A stretch of DNA of 64,000 bases from JAMLIA01 sp039810005 (lineage in GTDB: Bacteria > Chloroflexota > Chloroflexia > Thermomicrobiales > CFX8), in assembly GCA_039810005.1 (NCBI GenBank), contig JBDHWD010000002.1, positions 1-64,000 of the forward strand, read 5' to 3'. Position numbers and translations under genes: made by a program. The notes below the pieces were generated by a model. That model made no database searches and had not been told where the DNA came from. It worked only from the letters and a program-made list of their open reading frames with translations. Position 1 is the stretch's first letter. The number at the start of each line of letters is the position of its first letter. Shown piece by piece: positions 59,582 through 64,000 of this stretch.

Positions 59582-59698
59582 ATGCTGACTTTGAGCGAAC
59601 CGGACCTGACCTATCTACTAACGTTGCTGCGGTCGCGCGACGAGCCATTCACGACCGAAGAGCTGATCGCCGCGCTCCGCGAGCGCGCCAACGCATAA
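59582..59698 (+). CDS. Small ORF, 38 aa
   Basis: ATG at 59582 with GGGGGTG 4-5 nt upstream opens a 38-codon frame ending in TAA. The product begins MLTLSEPDLTYLLTLL and ends ELIAALRERANA; it looks like a compact helical hairpin. TAGAAT at 59538-59543 may be its -10. It lies 60 nt before the 547-residue gene on the same strand. No homology can be judged at this size. Confidence 0.5.
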   Translation: MLTLSEPDLTYLLTLLRSRDEPFTTEELIAALRERANA

Positions 59699-59758
59699 CG
59701 TACCGGCCAGCATGAGCGGGGCCGCACCATCTGACCAGCAGGAGAGGGACAACTGACA

Positions 59759-61402
59759 ATGCAGGCAGAGCAGACGCTTGAAGCACCAGCCTTCAGCGGT
59801 ACAGACGAGCAGAAGGCGCTCGCCGCCGAGATATTCCAGGTCTTCCGAATTCAGGGGCGATTCTTCAGCGACGCTGCTCCGATCCGCCTGTCTGTGGCTC
59901 AGCTTGCCCAGTTCATGGAGCAGATGAAGCCGAACGAATCGAGCTGGTCGAGCCGCATCGACGAGGCGCTGTCCGCAAGCTCGGACGTGTTCGCTCGTGA
60001 GGCCGACGGAGACGATGTTACGTTCGTCACGACGCGGACGGGTAGTTTGCCCCTCGGGACTCCTGGGCAGCGGCAGCAGGTGCTGACGACCCGTTTCGCC
60101 ACGCCGGAGCCGAAGCGCGCGACACCCGCCCGCAAGCCTGCTGTAACGTCCGATTCGCCGCTGCTTGGTGCGGTTGAAACGGAAACTGCTGAAGCACCGG
60201 TCGCCGAGAAGGCCGAGCCGGTTGCGGCGGTCGCCAAACCTGCAGTGCAGAGTGCGCTAGAGGTAGATCCAGCGAGCGCATCCGATGATGATCTCGCGAC
60301 GGCGATCCGCCACGCGCTTGACGGCGAAATCAACGTGGCGCGCTGGGGCGAGCGATGGATCGCCGAGGATCGCGTCCACCGCTTCTCGCGTGGAGACTTC
60401 CGTCGAATTGAGGATCTCATCCGCGAGCATCCCAACGGAACGGTCACCGACGCGGAGATCGCCGATGACATCCTCGGCGTGCGCTCAAACGCCGATAACT
60501 ACGCCGCGACGCTGTTTGCTATCAACTATCGACTGTCACACGAGCAGCGCGAGTTCGAGTTCCTCGGTTCCGCAGAACACGGCATCTGGGCGCTGGCGAA
60601 CCCGGCAGCTGTCGGCACTTCAAAGCGCAAGGCAAACGAGATCGGCCAGGACTATCGTGTTCTGCTCGAGCATGGTGCCGCAGCCGAGCCGGCCGAGGAA
60701 GGCCTCGTCGAGCACATTCTCAGCTTCTACGAGTACACCTATGGCGTCCTGCCGTATGACTCGAATCTGCGCTCGATCATGCCGACTCCGGGCTTCAAGG
60801 ATCAGCGCGCTGCCCGAATCACGTTCGAATCGCCGCAGACCTCGGACGTAGTCCAGGCCGAGCTGCGCTTCCCGACTGGCAATCGCGGCGGGTTCATTAC
60901 CGGGCTCGAGGACTTCTTCGCTGAGAATCTGATCCCTGGCGCGGTGTTGACGATCGAAAAGACTGACAAGCCGTTGCACTACCTGCTGGAGTACTTCCAG
61001 GTTTCTGGCGAAGACCGCAAGCTGTTGCATCTGGACGAGAAGAAGAACGTGTTTGTCTACCGGCCAACAACGTTCTATTGCGCGACGCAGGACGAGTTCG
61101 TCCTCAGCGACAACCGCTACCCGCGCCTCGCCGACCACGCCCCACTGGACGAGCGCACCAAGCGCCATCCCGAGCAGGTCGTCATGGCGGCGTTCGAACG
61201 CGCCGGGGAGAACCTGGAATCAGCTGAACACCCCAAGTACTTCGCCATGTTCAGCGATTTGCTGACGGTTGCAAATATCGAGCGGCCAATGCCGGCCGAC
61301 CTGCTGCGCACGATCCTGACGAGCGGCGACTATCCGATGTTCAGCGCAGATGAAACGACCGAGGATGCATACTTCTACACACCCAGTTCCGGAACCGAAT
61401 AG
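59759..61402 (+). CDS. Uncharacterised 547-aa protein with two winged-helix-like regions
   Basis: No family is recognised. Residues ~15-90 (KALAAEIFQVFRIQGRFFSD, SVAQLAQFMEQM) could be a winged helix. Residues ~95-180 are an Ala/Pro/Glu-rich linker. Residues ~185-285 (RFSRGDFRRIEDLIREHP, VTDAEIADDILGV, then FEFLGSAEHGIWAL) resemble a HARE-HTH/RNAP-delta-like winged helix with a GIW wing. The C-terminal ~260 residues contain beta-rich segments (FPTGNRGGFITGLEDFFAEN, GAVLTIEKTDKPLHYLLEYF). It overlaps the HEAT-repeat gene by 53 bp, so the two are coupled. A nucleic-acid-related role is inference only. Confidence 0.75.
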   Translation: MQAEQTLEAPAFSGTDEQKALAAEIFQVFRIQGRFFSDAAPIRLSVAQLAQFMEQMKPNESSWSSRIDEALSASSDVFAREADGDDVTFVTTRTGSLPLGTPGQRQQVLTTRFATPEPKRATPARKPAVTSDSPLLGAVETETAEAPVAEKAEPVAAVAKPAVQSALEVDPASASDDDLATAIRHALDGEINVARWGERWIAEDRVHRFSRGDFRRIEDLIREHPNGTVTDAEIADDILGVRSNADNYAATLFAINYRLSHEQREFEFLGSAEHGIWALANPAAVGTSKRKANEIGQDYRVLLEHGAAAEPAEEGLVEHILSFYEYTYGVLPYDSNLRSIMPTPGFKDQRAARITFESPQTSDVVQAELRFPTGNRGGFITGLEDFFAENLIPGAVLTIEKTDKPLHYLLEYFQVSGEDRKLLHLDEKKNVFVYRPTTFYCATQDEFVLSDNRYPRLADHAPLDERTKRHPEQVVMAAFERAGENLESAEHPKYFAMFSDLLTVANIERPMPADLLRTILTSGDYPMFSADETTEDAYFYTPSSGTE

Positions 61403-62315
61403 CACAGACGGAACCATCGACGGCGTCGAGCAGTTACTCGACGCCGTCCTTGCTCACCCATCGGGCGAGCATCACATAGGCGCGCTTTCCGACCTCGAGC
61501 GTCCGGCGGTCGCGGTCTTCCGTGACCGATGGCTTGACCTGCCGATCGAATCGCGGTTGAGCCTGGTCCGCGCGATGGTTGATGATGCGCTCAGCAACAT
61601 CGAGCATCAGTACAATCGCGCGCTGCTCGCTGCGCTGAATGACCCGACGCCCGACGTGCGCATCGCCGTTCTTGACGGCCTGTCTGAATACAACGCACCG
61701 GAGTTTCTGACGCACCTGCTCGAACACATCGAGTCAGATGCTGATGCGCGCGTGCGGGAGCTGATGGCGCTGGAGTTGGGCCGCTTGGCGTACGAGTCAG
61801 CTGGCGACGATCAGCTCGACGAGATTCGCGATGTGCTCTTCCGCGTGTTTGAGAACGACCACGCTCTTGATGTCCGTCGCCGCGCGCTGGAATCGCTCGG
61901 GTACCTTGAGGGCGACGACGTTCAGGAGGCGATCGAGGACGGCTACGCCGATTTCTCGATTGAGATGCGAGCGAGTGCGCTGCATGCCATGGGGCTGCAA
62001 GCGAGCCAGCGCTGGGTTGACGTCTGCCTGGAAGAGTTACGCTCCGATGAGCCGGAGCTGCGCTACGAAGCGCTGTTCGCGCTCGGCTCGATAGGTGATC
62101 TGCGCACAGTGTCGGAGGTTATCGATGCCGTCGAAGACGAAGATGCCGAAGTGACCATTGCAGCAATCCACGCGCTCGGCGAAATCGGTGGCCAGATGGC
62201 GATCAGCCGCCTGCGGCAGCTCACCCAGGTCGACAACCCGGCCATCGCCGAGGCGGCAGACGAAGCACTCCAGGAAGCCGAGCTGATGGCGAATCCGCTT
62301 CGCCCATTGCTGTAA
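61350..62315 (+). CDS. HEAT-repeat protein
   Basis: A 321-residue helical-repeat protein. At least five repeats of ~31 residues are visible, e.g. NDPTPDVRIAVLDGLSEYN, ESDADARVRELMALELGRLA, ENDHALDVRRRALESLGYLE, RSDEPELRYEALFALGSIGD and EDEDAEVTIAAIHALGEIGG, with the D-x-x-V-R-x-x-A-x-x-A-L-G pattern. Such scaffolds bind proteins or nucleic acids. The start lies in the end of the 547-residue gene (ATG 61350 or 61365). Strongly acidic overall. Its partner is likely the upstream protein. Confidence 0.85.
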   Translation: MKRPRMHTSTHPVPEPNSTDGTIDGVEQLLDAVLAHPSGEHHIGALSDLERPAVAVFRDRWLDLPIESRLSLVRAMVDDALSNIEHQYNRALLAALNDPTPDVRIAVLDGLSEYNAPEFLTHLLEHIESDADARVRELMALELGRLAYESAGDDQLDEIRDVLFRVFENDHALDVRRRALESLGYLEGDDVQEAIEDGYADFSIEMRASALHAMGLQASQRWVDVCLEELRSDEPELRYEALFALGSIGDLRTVSEVIDAVEDEDAEVTIAAIHALGEIGGQMAISRLRQLTQVDNPAIAEAADEALQEAELMANPLRPLL

Positions 62316-62345
62316 CCTCTTGTCCGTCTCGGGCTTCCAGGATAC

Positions 62346-63938
62346 GTGAGCCAACCGGAGCAGGGGAGAGGCGACATTATTACGACGAACACACGGACGA
62401 TCGCCGAGGTTGTAGCCGGTATTCCGAGTGCGACCATACACGGTGATTCAGCGGCAGCAATTCAGTCGATCGAGTTCGACAGTCGTCTGGTTGAGCCTGG
62501 CGGCATGTTCGTCGCGCTTCGTGGCGGTTATACCGATGGCCATGCATATCTCGATCAGGCACGAATGCGAGGCGCGGTGGCCGCACTGGTCGAACGCGGC
62601 GCGGTTGAGCATCTGCGCGGCGAGTGGCCAACGATCGTCGAAGTTGCCGACACACGCGCCGCTCTCGCCATTGTTGCCGCCGAGTTCTTTGGGCATCCGT
62701 CGCAGGATCTGTGCGTCATCGGTGTGACCGGCACTGACGGCAAGACAACGACGAGTCATCTGATTGAGGCAATGCTTCGCCACGCTGGTCGGCGGACAGG
62801 GTTGATCGGGACAGTTGAGGTGCGCATCGCTGGCGAGGTCGATCTCCACGAATCGCGCCAGACGACACCCGAGTCGCTCGTGATCCAGCGAATTCTGGCG
62901 TCGATGCGCGATCGCGAGGTTGACACGGCTATTCTGGAGGCAACTTCGCACGGACTTGTCATGCATCGTCTCGACTCCTGCGCGTTCGATGTCGGCGTCG
63001 TCACCAACATCACCCACGAGCACCTCGATTTTCACGGCTCGGTAGAAGCCTATCGAGAAGCGAAGGCCATGTTGCTCGACAACGTCGCGCGTGACAAACA
63101 GCGCGGGCGGCGTGGCGCACTGGTGCTGAATAAGGATGACGAAGGAGCACGATCCATCGCCGCACACGGCCGGGGCTGCGAGATGCTCTGGTATTCGATG
63201 GATCCAGCGTCGGACGCAGAGTTCCGCGCTTCGCAGATCGAGTTCGGAACCAATGGGCAGCAATTCACGCTGCACAGCCCGATGGGTGAGACGCGCATTT
63301 CACTCGCGCTGCCGGGTCGGTACAACGTCGCCAATGCGCTCGCAGCCGCAACAGTCGGCCATGCGCTTGGGCTGTCGCTGAGGCAGATCGCCGAGGGCCT
63401 GGAGTCGCTGGACGCTGTGCCCGGGCGCATGCAGGCAGTCGACGAGGGCCAACCGTTCGCAGTGATCGTGGATTACGCGCATACTCCCGATGCAATCAAG
63501 TCGGTGCTGACGGTGTTGCGCGATGCAACGCCGGGCCGCCTGATGGTCCTGTTCGGGTCGGCGGGAGAACGTGATATCGACAAGCGCTCGATTCAGGGGC
63601 GTGTCGCCATCGAGTATTCGGACTTTGCCATCTTCTCCAGCGAGGATCCGCGCTTTGAGGACCCGATGGTTATTATCGACGCGATCGCGGACGGCGCGAT
63701 GCAGGCGGGCGGGCGACGCGGTGTAGACTTCGAATGCATCGAAGACCGCCGCACAGCCATTGCTACGATTCTCCAAGCTGCGAAAGCCGGAGATGTGGTT
63801 GTCCTGGCCGGAAAAGGACATGAGAAGAGCATGATCTACGGCTCCGAAAAGCGACCATGGGACGAGGCGGAGGTCGCAGCCGATATTCTTCGCAAACTCG
63901 GCTATTCACCGTCAAACCAGAGCGACCGATCGCCGTGA
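62346..63938 (+). CDS. murE: UDP-MurNAc-tripeptide ligase (MurE)
   Basis: A 530-residue Mur ligase adding the third stem-peptide residue. The N-terminal domain has SIEFDSRLVEPGGMFVALRG; the P-loop is VTGTDGKTTTSHLI (~125-138); then TTPESLVIQ, EATSHGLVMHRLD, VTNITHEHLDFHGS, VDYAHTPDAI and the C-terminal FGSAGERDIDKRSIQG. The specificity position reads SEDPRFEDP where DAP-adding enzymes have DNPR. GTG start after AGGA. A membrane/lipoprotein gene overlaps its stop by 4 bp rather than murF. Confidence 0.95.
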   Translation: MSQPEQGRGDIITTNTRTIAEVVAGIPSATIHGDSAAAIQSIEFDSRLVEPGGMFVALRGGYTDGHAYLDQARMRGAVAALVERGAVEHLRGEWPTIVEVADTRAALAIVAAEFFGHPSQDLCVIGVTGTDGKTTTSHLIEAMLRHAGRRTGLIGTVEVRIAGEVDLHESRQTTPESLVIQRILASMRDREVDTAILEATSHGLVMHRLDSCAFDVGVVTNITHEHLDFHGSVEAYREAKAMLLDNVARDKQRGRRGALVLNKDDEGARSIAAHGRGCEMLWYSMDPASDAEFRASQIEFGTNGQQFTLHSPMGETRISLALPGRYNVANALAAATVGHALGLSLRQIAEGLESLDAVPGRMQAVDEGQPFAVIVDYAHTPDAIKSVLTVLRDATPGRLMVLFGSAGERDIDKRSIQGRVAIEYSDFAIFSSEDPRFEDPMVIIDAIADGAMQAGGRRGVDFECIEDRRTAIATILQAAKAGDVVVLAGKGHEKSMIYGSEKRPWDEAEVAADILRKLGYSPSNQSDRSP

Positions 63939-64000
63939 AGCGACGCTACGCAATCTGGCTGGTCGCGCTTTCGATCTGGATGATCGCTGTCGGCTGCGGC
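63935..64000 (+). CDS. Start of a probable lipoprotein or membrane protein (partial)
   Basis: GTG at 63935 overlaps the murE stop by 4 bp. The 22 visible residues begin KRRYAIWLVALSIWMIAVGC: two to three basic residues, a hydrophobic stretch and AVGC, a fair lipobox. The rest lies beyond the window. A plain transmembrane start is the alternative. Confidence 0.6.
   Translation, partial: MKRRYAIWLVALSIWMIAVGCG

Overview
The window is a 64 kb chromosomal piece of a GC-rich bacterium packed with housekeeping genes. Gene order, frequent GTG/TTG starts, -10 boxes of the type TATACT, a Corynebacterium-type glycogen synthase, a split glycine decarboxylase subunit and the absence of outer-membrane genes suggest a member of the Chloroflexota, probably near the Thermomicrobia/Sphaerobacter group. 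That placement is an inference from content, not from a database search. There are no insertion sequences, phage genes, rRNAs or CRISPR arrays.

Layout. 1-4.5 kb: a truncated class V aminotransferase, a Rad52/Erf-like gene under an apparent LexA-controlled promoter, dnaN-recF and tRNA-Gln. 4.2-7.8 kb (minus): a one-carbon operon fchA-like / folD / fhs / small membrane protein. 8.1-12.2 kb: an XRE regulator and dnaE. 12.3-17.4 kb (minus): glmS-tatD-rdgB-Mur-ligase-like-PHP, preceded by what looks like a complete glmS self-cleaving ribozyme. 17.9-24.8 kb: purB-purC-purS-purQ-purL-purF. 24.9-27.9 kb: gcvT-gcvH-gcvPA without gcvPB. 28-32.3 kb: der, plsY, glyA and a WecA/TagO-like transferase. 32.4-36.3 kb (minus): rsfS with a tiny membrane protein gene, tRNA-Met, an M81 (MlrC) protein, GlgA-type glycosyltransferase, tRNA-Gly and tRNA-Pro. 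36.4-43.6 kb (minus): nusA-rnpM-infB-rbfA-nrnA-truB-ribF without rimP. 43.7-48.5 kb: yvcK-like, gap, pgk, tpiA, secG. 48.6-51.2 kb: tatA, lepB, a bifunctional-nuclease-family protein, an ECF sigma factor and its zinc anti-sigma. 51.2-56 kb: DUF1992, an orphan nuoE-nuoF pair, an EamA transporter and an ornithine-cyclodeaminase-family gene. 56-64 kb: recQ, tRNA-Asn, a ROK protein, an uncharacterised small ORF / 547-residue protein / HEAT-repeat cluster, murE and the start of a probable lipoprotein gene.

How it fits together. fhs, folD, fchA, glyA and gcvT/H/PA together carry one-carbon units between formate, glycine, serine and tetrahydrofolate, feeding the adjacent purine genes. The most informative reading is that FolD lacks both residues normally needed for its cyclohydrolase step (Lys54 and Gln98 are Ile and Leu) while an FchA-type cyclodeaminase/cyclohydrolase gene overlaps it in the same operon, so the two activities appear to be divided between two proteins. 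The second strong signal is the glmS ribozyme between a well-formed promoter and glmS.
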